Source of the DNA: Maea johnstoni
Taxonomy: Eukaryota; Annelida; Polychaeta; Spionida; Magelonidae
Length of the DNA: 64,000 bases
Assembly: GCA_963942565.1 (NCBI GenBank)
Contig: OZ012685.1
Span: forward strand, 56,477,377 to 56,541,376
Direction of reading: 5' to 3'
Shown here one piece after another: positions 48,550 to 61,384 of the stretch. The notes below the pieces were generated by a model. It was given only the letters and a program-made list of their open reading frames with translations. It made no database searches and had not been told where the DNA came from. How positions within the stretch are numbered: position 1 is the first letter of the stretch; each line of letters starts with the position of its first letter. The translations under genes and the position numbers were made by a program.

Positions 48550-48787
48550 CCGTACATTCTCGGAAATTTAGGACACATTTTATTAGGCACGATTTTTGTT
48601 GGTTGAGGGTGGCCCATGTTCGCAGATTCTGCCACCCAGATTCTCCAAAAAATATCAATTACTGAGCTGGCAAAAAAGTAATTGGCATGGGCAGTTTGAA
48701 AACAAACAACCATGAGATGCAAAAATAAGATGAAATTAATCCCCCATCAATTGAGGGCTGGCCAATATTTCCAAAAATTTACAGTAG
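48550..48787. mobile_element. Short relative of the TACCGTAAATTCTC element
   Basis: Ends GCCGTACATTCTCGGAAATT and CAAAAATTTACAGTA resemble the termini of 60525-61216; shares GGACACATTTTATTAGGCAC. Confidence 0.55.
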
Positions 48788-50400
48788 TTATATTCCATGT
48801 CTTTGGATATTTATCCCCGACATAATATTTAAGAACAAAAAGAAAATCTAAAGCCTTCATAGTACAAATTTACAAGATTAAAACTGCAATAAAGGAATAA
48901 GGAATCATTTGAATGTGCATAAATATTTTTACCAGGTTTGACTATCTTGATGATATCATTCTGACCAAAGCATATCTTGAAAAATACTCCTCTAAAAAAA
49001 TTATGCTTCATTCCTACAGTATTTTGGTAGCTTAGCATCTAGGCAACATTGACTGTATAATTGGTAGCTTTGTGTGTATGAACTTTTTAAGGGAAAATTG
49101 ACAGTAGGTTATACAGGGATTGACCTTAACGGGCGCATTGGACACATGGGCCTATAGTGTGTGGTTTTGCGGCCACACACTGAATCATAGGAGCCAATGA
49201 ATGGACATTCTTGGATAGTTCTGGTTGATGTCTATCAACGGAAATCACAGACATGAGAATGTCCTTTACGGCTTGAATGCATTGTTTGCATTGCCGAAAG
49301 CAAAACAAACAATTCTGGCTGTTGACCTACCAGGGCTCTGCTGTCACCCCTCAGTGCCTTGTGTCTGTGGCAGATATACTTTAAAAAAATTTACTATTTC
49401 AAAAAAAAGAAATAAAAATAACAAGAGAGACGCCAGTGGCGTCAAGAATTTGTTATACTCATAAGTATTTTAATAGTTCGTATTTGGTAATTTTACGTCA
49501 CTTTGTTTTTAAATATTTGGTAAATATCAAAATACTTCCTATATGTTTACTGTGTTTTGTTTTTCAAACTGTTCAGTGTAGGAACAAAAGACAGCCGTAC
49601 AAAGTCACACCTCAATGGTCGCGCGTCACAGTCAAACAATGCAGAGAGTCGGGCATGCTATAAATAGTTGAGAAGCCTTTAATCTGCTCGAACTCAATGC
49701 ACTTGGCGTCAAAATTTCTCACTAGAATTTTCAATGTTATGGCCTGTAAAAATCGTCAGGAGTAAAAAATAAAAAAAATACTTCTTAATGGGCATAGTCA
49801 ATGATATCCCTAAAGTAACTCTGAACCTGCAGTAACCATCACCTGAGTAGGTTATAAGAATATGTCATTTAAAAAAAAAGTTGTAAATTTTGAAATAAAA
49901 CAGAATATGAATAGAATAATGACAATTGGCGATGATATTCTCTACCTGATAACACACAGGAACCTGGATATACACCTAGTTATAGGATTATGCTGCTTTG
50001 AGGTGTGTTTTGGGATGGGGCTTTTTACTGGCTTGCAATGGTACCCATCACCTTAACGACCTTGTGCTTCAGACGAAAGTAGCCTTAGCATATGGTAGGG
50101 TTAAATCTGATGGCCCTAGACCTCTCTTCACTAGGTGTCACTGATATCTAGCATAGAGAAAAGGCTGATTTCTTGATAAGACGAACACAGTGACAGGGGG
50201 GCCCACATGATTACAAGCAGTCAGGTTGGCTGTCACTCTGCTCAGGGGCACCATTCGCAATAAGAGATGATGACTTATATGGCGTGCTGTAGGGACATGT
50301 TTCGGCTGAGGATATCCTGGGAGACTGCCTTTACCAGATAACTGTCATGCCGAATCAGTTGAATCTGACACATTGGCTTTATAACTGTACCTATCCCTAC
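48788..50400. other. Intergenic or intronic DNA, nothing certain
   Basis: No reliable exon. A family-B MITE fragment is at about 50065-50103 (CAGACGAAAGTAGCCTTAGC). A minus-strand stretch at 50190-50330 is open but lacks good splice sites. Confidence 0.3.
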
Positions 50401-50405
50401 TGGGT

Positions 50406-50625
50406 AAGGCTTTAAAAAAGTTATTTCCTGTAACCCTACTGTAACAGGTTTTTACTCAAAAGGAAATCCCTACCCTAATTTTATTTCTGCATGCCCAACT
50501 CCCAATAAGCATAAAAAATGCATAAACCACATTAAAAAAAATAATAATAATGAAATGATTAATTTACCTACCAACCCTATCTTTTCAGACAGCTACAGGA
50601 AACAAACAAATTTCTTTCTGGCCAA
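50406..50625 (+). mobile_element. MITE family F (TTGTTTGTTTCCTGTAAC ends), copy 1
   Basis: Contains TTATTTCCTGTAACCCTACT, CCCAACTCCCAATAAGC and the end CTACAGGAAACAAACAAA. Confidence 0.75.
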
Positions 50626-50988
50626 AGCAGTCGTTTTAAGCCCCCTCTTGTGGAATAAAGGGGAGAACCTTCACAGAGGGGATATCCTGATTGCAGCATA
50701 GTTTATCCCAGTATCCCATGAGCCGTGTTGATTGGAGGTTCCTTAGCCTAACTCCCCTCCTGTGATATGAAAATGGAAGTTTATTTTCATGATGTTTAGT
50801 CTCAAAACTCATCATCAGAATTTATGCGAAGAGTTATGTGTGACATATTTATGGTTAATTCACACAACTATTTAGAGTTTGGTCCTTACCATATACATAT
50901 GGAGCTGGGGATAGCCAGGAAGTCATAGGATTATGCTTGCTAGGAAAATGCCAGGAAATCATTCGAAGTCTCAGCACTAAATCTTAAC

Positions 50989-51330
50989 AGGGCTTGATGC
51001 TAAGGGTGAACCTATGGCCCCAGGCCAGTAAAAATTCCCAAAAATAGCTTCGGGCCAGTAAAAAAAGACCTCATCTGGTCCTACAGGGCCAGTAAACATT
51101 TGGAGACATTCTTGCAAAAAAGTTTCCCCCTGAGAATGTCCCCAATTGATTTTGAAATAAATGAAGATAAAAGTTATAGATATAAATGTTGTGGTGAATC
51201 TTATGCAATGTTCTTTCTTGTTTTGTTAAAGAAAAAATGTAGGACCAGTAAACATTTTGCAGGACCAGTAGATGCTAGGTGTTACTGGTCCTACAGGGCC
51301 AGTATCATTTTGAGTTAGCGTTGAGGCCTG
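50989..51330 (+). mobile_element. MITE family E, copy 1
   Basis: Inverted ends GGGCTTGATGCTAAGGGTGA and GAGTTAGCGTTGAGGCC enclose symmetrical blocks of GGCCAGTAAAAA and CTGGTCCTACAGGGCCAGT; about 340 bp. Confidence 0.8.
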
Positions 51331-51479
51331 CTTAACTTCTACATTATTAGCTGGTGTCACAAAGAAACCTTTATTATATAATCAGGTTACTGTACACCAC
51401 CTAAACCCCTATCTTCACTCTGCACAGGTTTGGAGTCCATATGTCAACGTAATTTAATTATCAAATGTAATTTAATTAT

Positions 51480-54000
51480 AGAATGAGACTGCAAATTACA
51501 TATAAACAATGACAGAAAATTATCATAAAAGCCACGGAAACACGACCGCTCACCCAAAAACAGCGCGCCAGCATACCAACAGTCTGAAAGGTATTCCCCA
51601 GGAAATCCCCAACAACGAATTCCCAGACAGAGCGCGCCAGACACACCACGTGACTATCCGGTATTCCCTGGGAATGACCTAATACGTCATACACAGCATG
51701 ACCGCATCACAACCAAACACAAATGTAGGACCCACAGACTCAAACACAGCCAACATCACAACCCACGCACACGACCCACAACAAACATAACACACAAACA
51801 ACAGAATATACATCAAACCAACCAAATACAAACGACTACGATCAACATTCACGCATAAAATAAACAACAACCTCCATACGCACACAACCGCCGACCGTAA
51901 CTTATATTAACCCTTATCGCGCTATTATACTGGACAGGGGCTTGTCCCTCATGCCGAATAGATTCTTTGCAACAAATAACGTTGCATTACTATGGCGCTG
52001 TCAGTGGGGTGTAACTTAATCCTGCCATAAAGGCAAAATTATAATCAAAATATTTGAAATAAAATATACTACCTGAAACTACTGTTCTTGTTCTTTTTAA
52101 TTATGTTTCTTTTGTAGATATCTATAATAGTTTATATTAATTTTTATCAGTGTAAACCTCAAGTTTTGTAGAGAACATGCTGGTTTTGATTTATCATTTA
52201 TGAAAAATCAGGTTTTCAAACTGCATTAACCCAACTTTAGCCTTAGATTTCGCAATTTTTTCATGAGTATTTCTTTTCAAAAATGTTATATTCAGAATCC
52301 TTATTAAAAACTGATGCATAATAGAAAAAATAGTTATTGTTTCTTCGTTTTATTTTGTCATTTAGCGATCCTAAAGCAAAGGGAATGCAAGTAAATATTG
52401 GCTAGAAACGAATTCTGACAGCGCATCAAAAAGAATTCTAAAAGATCAACTTCCTCAATGTTAGAGAGCTATAAACCAATGAAAATAGAAAATATCAAAC
52501 GTAAAACATTCATATCTATTATAATTTAAACCTTCTCAATCGATACATATAATTTTTATTTAGAAACGATCATGTTTTGCGCCACAAATCAACGATTGAA
52601 CACAAAAAGCAACCTTGATTTGTGGCCGCCATTTTGTGACTCCCAATTTCGCTAACTCACAGTCACAGGCACAACAACTCAGAGTTAAGATTCCCATAGC
52701 AATAAAAATCTACAATAGAAATTAAAATAAAAACATGTATCGATTGCCTACCTTGTTTTCCTCCTTATGGTGTCTTTATTTTGTGTTGTACCATCAGTTA
52801 TAGCCTTTTTCGAAGGCTTCAAACTTGATGGTCAACACACATTGTCAAGCTCTGTTTACGCCTAATAGGCTAATTCGATTTAGAAGTTCGTTTGCAGTTT
52901 GAGTGTACCTATTTCCTATCAAGTCTCTCTCATAAAAACGGCTATGAAATTTATTTCCAAAAGAACATATTTCGATAGAGCTGTTTCCCAGCTTTAGGAA
53001 AATGTTTGGTTCATTACAATCAGACCATGAGAAGTATTTAATTTGATTGTGTAAAGTGCGGTGAGGAGACCGCAAAATCGGCAGAAAAGACCGATTTTCA
53101 AAATGGCCGCTCATAAACAAGTGCGAAGTGTCTTGCTTCGCACTTGTCCTAAAACGATCTTTTCTCATACTAAACTTATTTTTTTCAAAAAACAAAACAA
53201 GATATTTCTATTCCCTGACATCCATTTAATCTAAAAATCAGCTTTATTGAATTTAGGATGTCAGGGAATCACGAATTCGGATCGAAAAACAAAACCGGAA
53301 GTACTCGATTGAGTAGCGGCGGCGAGTTGCAATCGCTGTCAACATCGCAAGATATCGTTTTCAGTGAGTATCACTGTTGAATAATTACTTTTATTAAGGT
53401 TTGCGGCGTTCGATCGGCAGTCATGCGGGGACCGTGCAGGTGCGAGAATTCTCGCAGTTGGTAACATGTTGCAAAGAGGGTTAATACAACCATCGCCATT
53501 CATAATCACGACCGCCTCACACACCTTCCACCAAGAAAAAAACCCCACCCAAAACAACAGAAAACAACAAAACAAAACCCTACGATCGCACATTAACATC
53601 AAAGAATCAAAACAAACAAACTCCCAAACACTCAAATATACAATTTAATTACAAAACCCTGAACAACATTAACAATAAATTCGTACGCACTCGATCGCTA
53701 ATCGCTCCCATGACGAACTACCTGATTAAATATGCGACCTCAAAGAGCATGCGCATTAACCATAATATATGCAACAACGCGCGCATGCGCAAAAGAAATA
53801 GGTCGCGCATGCGCAAAAAAATAGGTCACGCAGAACTGCTAAGCAACGGAGCAACGGCGAGATACACTCAGGAACCGTCGCAGAAAAAGCGGCCACAAAT
53901 TCAAACAATAAAAAACATATGAAGAACAAACAGAAATCAACCACAAACAACTAACATCCCACATTTAACATCTATACAAACAAAAAATACAAAAAAAACG
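51480..54000. other. Strand-asymmetric, G-poor A/C-rich segment split by a TTAA element
   Basis: On the plus strand 51690-51906 and 53485-54000 are strikingly rich in A and C and poor in G (AACAAACATAACACACAAAC style). The two parts read as one block interrupted at TTAA by 51907-53484. Terminators, origin or satellite functions are all unproven. Confidence 0.5.
51907..53484. mobile_element. TTAA-flanked (piggyBac-like) non-autonomous element
   Basis: 1.58 kb bounded by TTAA on both sides, inner ends CCCTTATCGCGC and CAAAGAGGG, giving the CCCT/AGGG pattern of piggyBac transposons. The interior is non-coding and includes a GGATGTCAGGGAA hairpin at about 53214-53273. It splits the A/C-rich block. 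Confidence 0.65.
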
Positions 54001-54046
54001 AAAAAAAAAAAGACACATATATGAGAACATACGTACACAAAATTGC

Positions 54047-54152
54047 AAACACACGTAAAGGACAACGTTTTTGGACGAATGATAGCAAGAGAATTTTGTA
54101 AACACACGTAAAGGACAACGTTTTTGGACGAATGATAGCAAGAGAATTTTGT
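54047..54152 (+). repeat. 53-bp perfect tandem duplication
   Basis: Two identical units containing ACACGTAAAGGACAACG and GGACGAATGATAGCAAGAG. Confidence 0.95.
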
Positions 54153-54180
54153 AAGTATATACTTACAAATTCTAAAAACA

Positions 54181-54580
54181 CTAATGGGCAATCTGAATAC
54201 TCGTCTGCTGAAACCCTAGTAGTCACTACTGCTATGAGGCCAAAATGTCAGCAAGATCACCTCTTAGGCCTAAAAAAAGTTGTTTGTTTCCTGTAACCCT
54301 ACCCTAACAAGTTTTTATTCCAAAAAATACCTACCCTAAAGTTTTTATCGCCCTCCCAACTCCCAATCAATGTAAAGCATGCATAAAACACACATTTTTG
54401 ACCAAAAAAATAATGCAAAAAAACATATTTTACTCACCTATCTAACCCTATTTTTTTTCGGACCGTTACAGGAAACAAACAATATATTTTTCTTGGCCTA
54501 ATGGGCAATCTGAATACTCGCCTGCTGTAACCCTAGCCACTACTGCTATGAGGGCAAAATGTCAGCAAGATCACCTCTTA
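54181..54580 (+). repeat. About 83-bp direct repeats flanking a family F MITE
   Basis: 54181-54265 and 54499-54580 share CTAATGGGCAATCTGAATAC, CACTACTGCTATGAG and ATGTCAGCAAGATCACCTCT with few differences. The MITE lies exactly between them. Confidence 0.88.
54266..54500 (+). mobile_element. MITE family F, copy 2
   Basis: Inverted ends TTGTTTGTTTCCTGTAAC and GTTACAGGAAACAAACAA inside AGGCC...GGCCT; about 235 bp. Confidence 0.85.
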
Positions 54581-55264
54581 CCAATCACGGCTAGTATAGA
54601 ATTCACAATTTGATACCGAGTCAGGCTGAACAGTTGGCATTATCCGAGCTAGCATGATATCTGAATGTCAATGAACTTGCCAATCAAATATTCTGGTCGG
54701 CAAGGTGCTTTATAAATTACGACATATCATTTCTGCATGCTTGCCAAGCTGTGAGATCTAGAGGGCCAGACAATAAACAGCATTCAATATTAAGACGCTA
54801 TATTGATCTGATAATACTTGGAATATTACTTTGAATACAGAGTCCTGTCAAATTTCTAATATTATGAAAACTGCATGTTTATTTTGCACCAGTCACATTG
54901 ATCTAAAATTTTGATTATTCTGGTATATAATCTGATATAAATGGATTTTATTTTGACATAGAAACTGTCCATTTCTTATACATTATAAAACTGCAAGTTT
55001 ATATTAAACAGTTAAGTAGTAATTTATCGGTCACTTATGAGAGGGAACTGTTGATGTACGACTTCCAAATATATGTTCTTATGATATATGAATTCTAAAA
55101 CTACAGGTAAAATACATAACATCAAGAATATTTTTAAAAATCCATTCCATATTCCTCAATACTAAAACTTGCAGAGAATTTCATCCTCTGACAATGGTAA
55201 ATAATAACCCCTTTTTACTACCGTTATCTGTGCCCTTTTTCTATGTTTGACTGAGAGTAAAAAC
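54581..55264. other. AT-rich intergenic DNA, nothing recognised
   Basis: No coding exon, RNA gene or named repeat seen. Confidence 0.4.
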
Positions 55265-55735
55265 TGCTAATTATACTTTGTGACTAATTCCAGTTCTCTG
55301 ATACATGACCAGCACAATGACAAAGCCCTTTCATAATATAGCGATTTTACACATATTTTGCTATGTGAGCACCTTTTTCTAAACCAATTCATAACATTAG
55401 GGTATTATCAATAGCTCAAAATTATACTCTCTGTAACTGGTTCCAGTTCTCTGATACAAGACCAGCACAATGACAAAGCCCTTTCATAATATATTGATTT
55501 TACACATATTTTGCTATGTATGAGCACTTTTTTCTAAACCAATTCATAACATAATTATCAATAGCTCAAAATTATACTCTGTGTAATTAGTTCCAGTTCT
55601 CTGATGTATGACTAGCAGAATGACAAGGCCCTATCATGATATATCGATTTTACACATTGTGCATATTTTGCCATGTGTGAGCACTGTTTTCTAAACCAAT
55701 TCATAACATCATTGTCAATAACTCAAATGTCAAGA
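55265..55735 (+). repeat. About 155-bp tandem repeats, three copies
   Basis: Each unit has TCCAGTTCTCTGAT, AATGACAA.GCCC.TTCATAATAT and TTCTAAACCAATTCATAACA. Confidence 0.9.
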
Positions 55736-56211
55736 GGCATTTGTCATATCAGAAATCTGTCCAATGATTTATTTGGGAGCAGATTGAAAAAAAAAAGAAT
55801 TACCAGATTTTAGATTAAACATTTCTATTTCTGTCAATGATTATTCTTAGGCAAATTAGACTGAAATAGAAATGACAATTCCATTAGTTTTTCCGTAAAG
55901 TTGAATGAACGAAGGATATAATCAAATACACAAAAATGCCCTTAAGTCATCAAATCCAACCTTTTGAGAAGTTTCATTAGAAAGCAATATTGATGTTTCC
56001 TGAGTTTTGAAAAATCATGATTTATTCATTTCCAAATGACATTTTTTTCAGAAAGTTTAAACATCTGTGAGACAATAAATTGAATTGGTCTGGCTAAGAT
56101 ATAACTCCTGTGTTCAGACCTAACTGTGCGGCAACACCATCATACTATGCCTTGTGAAACACTGCTATACTCTGTTAATCTCCTCGGCCAAATTATATAT
56201 CAAATTAAGAC

Positions 56212-56419
56212 CAGTATATTGTTAAACAGGTATTTTCACAGGCATTTAATTTTCGCACTTCCCATGATAGTGCCAAAATAAGATCCTTCAAATAGAAATC
56301 CTGCTTCATATCTCCCACCTTTGAGTGCTTGAATGTGCAAATTTAAAGTAGCACAAATAACCGCCAGCTGGGCTGTAAAGCAAAATTTCTAGCACTCCAA
56401 ATTAAATCTGTATACAGTA
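56212..56419 (+). mobile_element. MITE family C, copy 4
   Basis: Ends in AAATCTGTATACAGTA about 60 bp below the kinesin exon; contains ATGATAGTGCCAAAATAAGA. Confidence 0.7.
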
Positions 56420-56479
56420 ATGAATTTGTTGAAGATGAGGAAGAAACAATGGTTCAGCATTAGGAGCACTGAGACGTAC

Positions 56480-56590
56480 CTGTGAGGCACCACCATCAAA
56501 GGCCTTGTCAAACACGTATTGTTTCTCCCGGGACCTATTGGCCCTCAAGATGTCATCAGGGTCCTCCGCCGGGTCTCGTAGCACCACCAT
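56480..56590 (-). CDS. KIF19: Kinesin motor exon, KIF19 (kinesin-8) type
   Basis: Minus-strand exon of exactly 37 codons (phase 0 both ends) with acceptor TTCTTTGTTTCAG and donor GTACGTCTC. It encodes MVVLRDPAEDPDDILRANRS followed by REKQYVFDKAFDGGASQ. From memory of the family, this matches the KIF19 block MVVL.DP.EDPDDILRA.RSREK..FD.AFD..A.Q near the start of the motor domain. KIF19 is a microtubule-depolymerising kinesin that limits cilium length. The exon that should follow on the minus strand, with the ATP-binding P-loop (GATG.GKT), was not found down to 48.5 kb, nor the preceding exon up to 64 kb. It is either a gene with very long introns or an isolated exon. Confidence 0.72.
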
Positions 56591-56878
56591 CTGAAACAAA
56601 GAAACACGCTATTAAACCCAATGGAGAACTTTCAAAAAACATACAAAAACAAACAAACAAACAGGCTATTAAATTCAATGCAAAAATAAACGAAAAACAA
56701 TTTAACAAAAATTGGTCCAATACAATAACTTAATTATGAATATAGCAAACATATTTGTGACACTGTTTATCTTTATATGCTCATGTTGAATAAAAACCAG
56801 GTGCACAATCGTTATTGAATGCACCAAAATGTAAAAAAAACAACATTTGGTCTAATTCTTTATTGTTACCATTATCTT

Positions 56879-57091
56879 TTAACCCTTATGCTGCTGGTGG
56901 CTAATTTGGCCAATACAAGTTTTTGCCAAAACCCTGAATAATGACTGAAACCCTGGCACATGGGTACTCATCTAAGAGTACTCAGCGAGAGCTTTCCAAT
57001 GATTACCAACATGATAGGGTTTAAATGTTTTTCAAAAATCTTTACGCACTTGTGCTTTGTACAAAAGTAGCCTCAGCATTGGAAGGGTTAA
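56879..57091 (+). mobile_element. MITE family B, copy 5 (intact)
   Basis: 213 bp from TTAACCCTTATGCTGCTGG to CAGCATTGGAAGGGTTAA. Confidence 0.88.
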
Positions 57092-57525
57092 GAGAGTATA
57101 GTTTGCTTTGATCTGCAATATTATGTCCCCATGATGACAAATTCATTTTGCACCTGGAGCTACCGGAGTATTTTTTTTACTAAATTCTGGTACCTGTACT
57201 CTAACAGTGGATAGCCACAAATATCAAGTCCTGCTATGTAATAAGCCATTTACATGGACCTTGGTCTCTGAATAGTGCAGTATGTTGGTTCACAATAAGA
57301 GAAGTCTCTTTTTGTTTGCACTACTAAGTTATGTCAAATATGTTTCATGCATCAATGGAGAATATTACTAAGAAATGATCTTAAATTGGCTGCAAATTTG
57401 TAAAGGAAATGTTGGTTGGGTGCTGATAAATATTTCTTCTTCCCTTTTTTTTCAAAAGGATACTTCTATCACAAAATAATACTCCCAAACTATGTGGGCT
57501 TCTTGAGGGCTCTTCAGACATGAAT

Positions 57526-57759
57526 AAGGCCTAAAATAATTAATTGTTTGTTTCCTGTAACGGTACGAAAAAAAATAGGGTAGGTAGGTCGGTAAAAAAA
57601 AGTTTTTTGCATTATTTTTTTGGTCAAAAATGTGTGTTTTATGCATGTTTTTCGTTGATTGGGAGTTGGATGGGCGATAAAAACTTTAGGGTAGGGATTT
57701 TTTTGAATAAAAACTTGTTAGGGTAGGGTTACAGGAAACAAACAACTTTTTTTAAGGCT
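57526..57759 (-). mobile_element. MITE family F, copy 3
   Basis: Reverse-oriented copy with GTTTGTTTCCTGTAACGGTA and GTTACAGGAAACAAACAA ends. Confidence 0.85.
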
Positions 57760-58179
57760 AGCTAAGATAACCACAATTATTCTTTCATTATTTCAGGTGT
57801 GATCATTGTTTCAGCTTTTCCAGTGACCAGGTGGAACCACATATGGAGTAATGGTTCAATTTAGGTGACCACCACAAAATCAAGTTCAAGCATTTGTGTC
57901 AAAAACATATTTGATATAGATTAATGATTCAAATTAAATCTACATGGCTCCATTGATTTACTAGAAGGAATAGCTGGACAATGATGATCTTGGCCCACAG
58001 GTTTCTGAATCATCACAAAAATCAACAATATATGCATCTATGCCATTGACATTTAATACAAACAATGTCAGCATAATCAGCCTTACATCAGATGAAACAA
58101 GTATGATCCTTTCCTTTTATGAAAATATACGATAAGAAAATGATAATACACAACCAAATAAAAAAACTAAAATAAAAAA

Positions 58180-58471
58180 TGTTACCATTTGTATAATCAT
58201 TATTACGAATATCATTATCACAATCATTACTAATATTATTAACATTATTATTATTATCATTATAATCATCATTATTATTATTATTATTATTATTATTGTT
58301 ATCATTATCATTATTATCATTATCATCATTATTATTGTTATTATTATTGTCACTATTATTATTATCATATAATTATTATCATTATCATAATTACTATTAT
58401 CATTACATTATTATTATCATCAGCAATATCATAATCATCATGATTATTACATAATACCACAATCATTATCC

Positions 58472-58538
<67 letters not shown>

Positions 58539-58680
58539 TGTTATTATCTTTATTATTATCATCATTATTATCATCATTATCATTATTATTATTGATATTA
58601 TCATCATTATCATTATCATTAACATCATTATTATTATTATTATAATTATTATTATTATTATCACCATCATTTTCTTAAAT
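58180..58680. repeat. (ATT/ATC)n microsatellite
   Basis: About 500 bp of ATT and ATC trinucleotides with a pure AAT core near 58470-58538. A short ATT tract recurs at 59732-59762. Confidence 0.97.
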
Positions 58681-59298
58681 AAATAAACTCTAAGATTAAG
58701 GTTTTCCATCGGTCTTCAAGAAAATGCAGTGTCTGCCAATTCTTTTCAAAAACATTCAGTCGGATGTATATTTGCACTTTTATTGCCAGACTACCATACT
58801 CTCCAACACATCTAGGTGGCAATAATAGCCATGTTATATACCTAGCAACTTATTGATCACTGAAAGCCTCATCATATAGGGACTGTACCTGCATTGTCTT
58901 GTGAGACTTGTATCATGCGGCACAGCTGGGGAAGTTGTCAATAACAGGAGGATATACAGTGCTCAACAAAAACTGTGGCCTTAGCAACCAGCAAAACAAA
59001 CCGCATTTAGTATCAAACTGAGCATTTTATTGAAGTTGTACTAATAGCAAATAAGTAAAGGTTATGCAACACAATTGCTTATGGAAAGATCAATGAATAT
59101 AAACCCACCATAAATCTATAAAACTCTCAATTTATAGGACAAAATATGGCTAGCTACTAAATTTTTATCCAGTCAAAAAGACAGCTCCTCATAAATAAAT
59201 TAATGATTCATTTTTTCATATTAGATGTATCCATGAACTCAGAAACACTCTAGTATTTTTATACATTTTAGACGTATAACCTAATATATAACTCATGG
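58681..59298. other. Intergenic DNA, nothing recognised
   Basis: No exon or named repeat identified. Confidence 0.4.
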
Positions 59299-59588
59299 TC
59301 TTAGCCAGCAGGGTGTCTGGGTGCCTTTTTGGACACCCAAACCCTTTAAAAGCACCCCTCAGGACACCCAGAAATTTTGGAGAGTAATTTCTTAAAATGT
59401 CAATTTTAAGCATACAATTATATCTTTTCATCTCCATATAGTTCCCATGACATTGCATAAGGATAACATACCTTATTTTGATAAATTTAAACATGTTTAT
59501 GGTTGAAATCTGAGTATATTGTGATACCCCTTAAAAATTTTACAATTGCCAATTTTAGGCACCCAGTTTCTAAATCCTGGCTAAGACC
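59299..59588 (+). mobile_element. MITE family A, copy 5
   Basis: Well-preserved copy from TCTTAGCCAGCAGGGTGTCT to AAATCCTGGCTAAGAC with about 12-bp inverted ends. Confidence 0.82.
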
Positions 59589-59762
59589 CTGATATAACTG
59601 CATGTTAGTGTTGGTTATCATTTTACCAATCCTTGACTCCAGGGAAATGGTGGGAATATGTAAAGCAAATTTGCTCATATCAGCACACTATTATTTGAAG
59701 TTCCATTCCGATCTTAAAGATGAAATAAAGATGATTATTATTATTATTATTATTATTATTAT

Positions 59763-60524
59763 CTAGTAGACCATATTCTTTTTAACGGTAACCTCTGAGC
59801 ATGAACAGGTTAAAAGACATTGAAGATAGATTTTGACTAACATCATAACAAACATTCCTATTTAGTATACACACACATTTATCACAACTTAAGAACATTA
59901 ATTAGCATTATCCATAAACATTTCAAATAAACTTGAAAAAACCTTTGGGTTCTTCAGGTTATTTTCCTTCAAATAATTTTCAAGAGATGCTTTTGTTGGA
60001 AAGACATCATCTCATCTTCCAGGTCATTAGCTGATACAGGCATGTATGGGGGTAAATACAGCTAGTGTACAGTATAGTCATCATCATGTGGGACCTTTGT
60101 CGGATGTTCAAATATTGCTATGTATGACTTTCAAAAAATAGTAGATCTTTTGGTTAAGATTTCATTTCTTGAAAGGAGTTTCAGCCTTATGCTTAATGAA
60201 TTTGAATGCCTACTTAGATCACTCCATAATTGATCTTGCTATAAATTATATATTGTGATTTTATAAGTCTTATATCATTATCATTATTACCTGCAGAAAG
60301 ACCCATTGTGGTTTATAACCTATTCATTTCAGCGGTGGACCTACCAGACATCAGAATTTCAGTGATGTATTTCTAACATGCACATCTATGAGAAAATATA
60401 GCCAAAAGAGAAATGTTGATCACAACTCAAACATTTCTCCACCAAATCGTAATGCTCTGCATATCTAAACTTTATTATAAACCCATTTCAGAGTTCCCCA
60501 TGAAATGGCTATCTGAATGCTATA
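59763..60524. other. Intergenic DNA, nothing recognised
   Basis: No exon or named repeat identified. Confidence 0.4.
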
Positions 60525-61216
60525 TACCGTAAATTCTCGCAAATCTCGGACACTTTTTATTAATTACGATTTTCGTTGGCTGATGGTGGCCGAAATTTGC
60601 TAAAAATATCGATCAAATGTCAGACACCGTGCCCGAGATTCGTCGATATCATCAATTGAAACGAAAGCTACATGTACTATGATGTAGATGGAACTGAAAA
60701 TCGATCGCTAACTTCGTAAACAAGAATATAATTTTCCCCCACAAAACCCTTATTGTCCACCTACCTGACTTGTCATTCCTCTGCTATATATACTAATAAA
60801 GTAACTTGCCTCCCTTGTATGTTGTTTACTTGTTTATTCTTGCTGCCGCACGTCAATTACGCATTGAATTATATGCTTGTTCAAGTTGTTGACAAGTCTT
60901 ATTTCGAAATGGCGCCGCCCAAGCTGTATTCCACTCTACACGCAGAAATGCGATACCTACTTCCGGTTTCGCACCGATCATCTTTTGACGGATATGGGCA
61001 CTAGAAACGATCGTTAATAATCTAAAATCAATCGCAAACTTTGGAAATCTAAATGTTTTTTTTCTTATATCAATGAAATTTACTTGGTGGCCGACTTTTG
61101 GTGAAATGTGTCCTTAGATGAATCGGGGTGGGCGAATTTCCCCAGTAATTATTTGGTACATCAATTATAATGGTTGAGTTTCCTAGGGCGGCCAAGATTT
61201 CTGAGAATTTACGGTA
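60525..61216. mobile_element. 690-bp element with TACCGTAAATTCTC inverted ends
   Basis: TACCGTAAATTCTCGCAAATCT at the left and GATTTCTGAGAATTTACGGTA at the right. The inside is relatively CpG-rich, with a short open stretch that gives no convincing protein. A shorter relative is at 48550-48787. Confidence 0.75.
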
Positions 61217-61384
61217 ATACTTTTCAATAATTAAATAAGGAAAAACCTTAAAATTTCAAAATAGTAGAATTGTCTGGTTTTGGATCATCAAATCTCTTGG
61301 GAATTTCCAGAAAGGATTTCCAGCAGGAAGGTAATCTCCTGCACTGAACGGCCTGTTTTGGTCACTTGAGTGAGTCGTACCAGG

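Noticed and set aside
50190-50330. Minus-strand coding-like stretch (TPYKSSSLIANGAPEQ)
   Set aside because: Looks protein-like, but no convincing acceptor/donor pair and no family recognised; not called as an exon.
60909-61004. ATG-led open stretch MAPPKLYSTLHAEM
   Set aside because: Sits inside the TACCGTAAATTCTC element and is short; no homology recognised.
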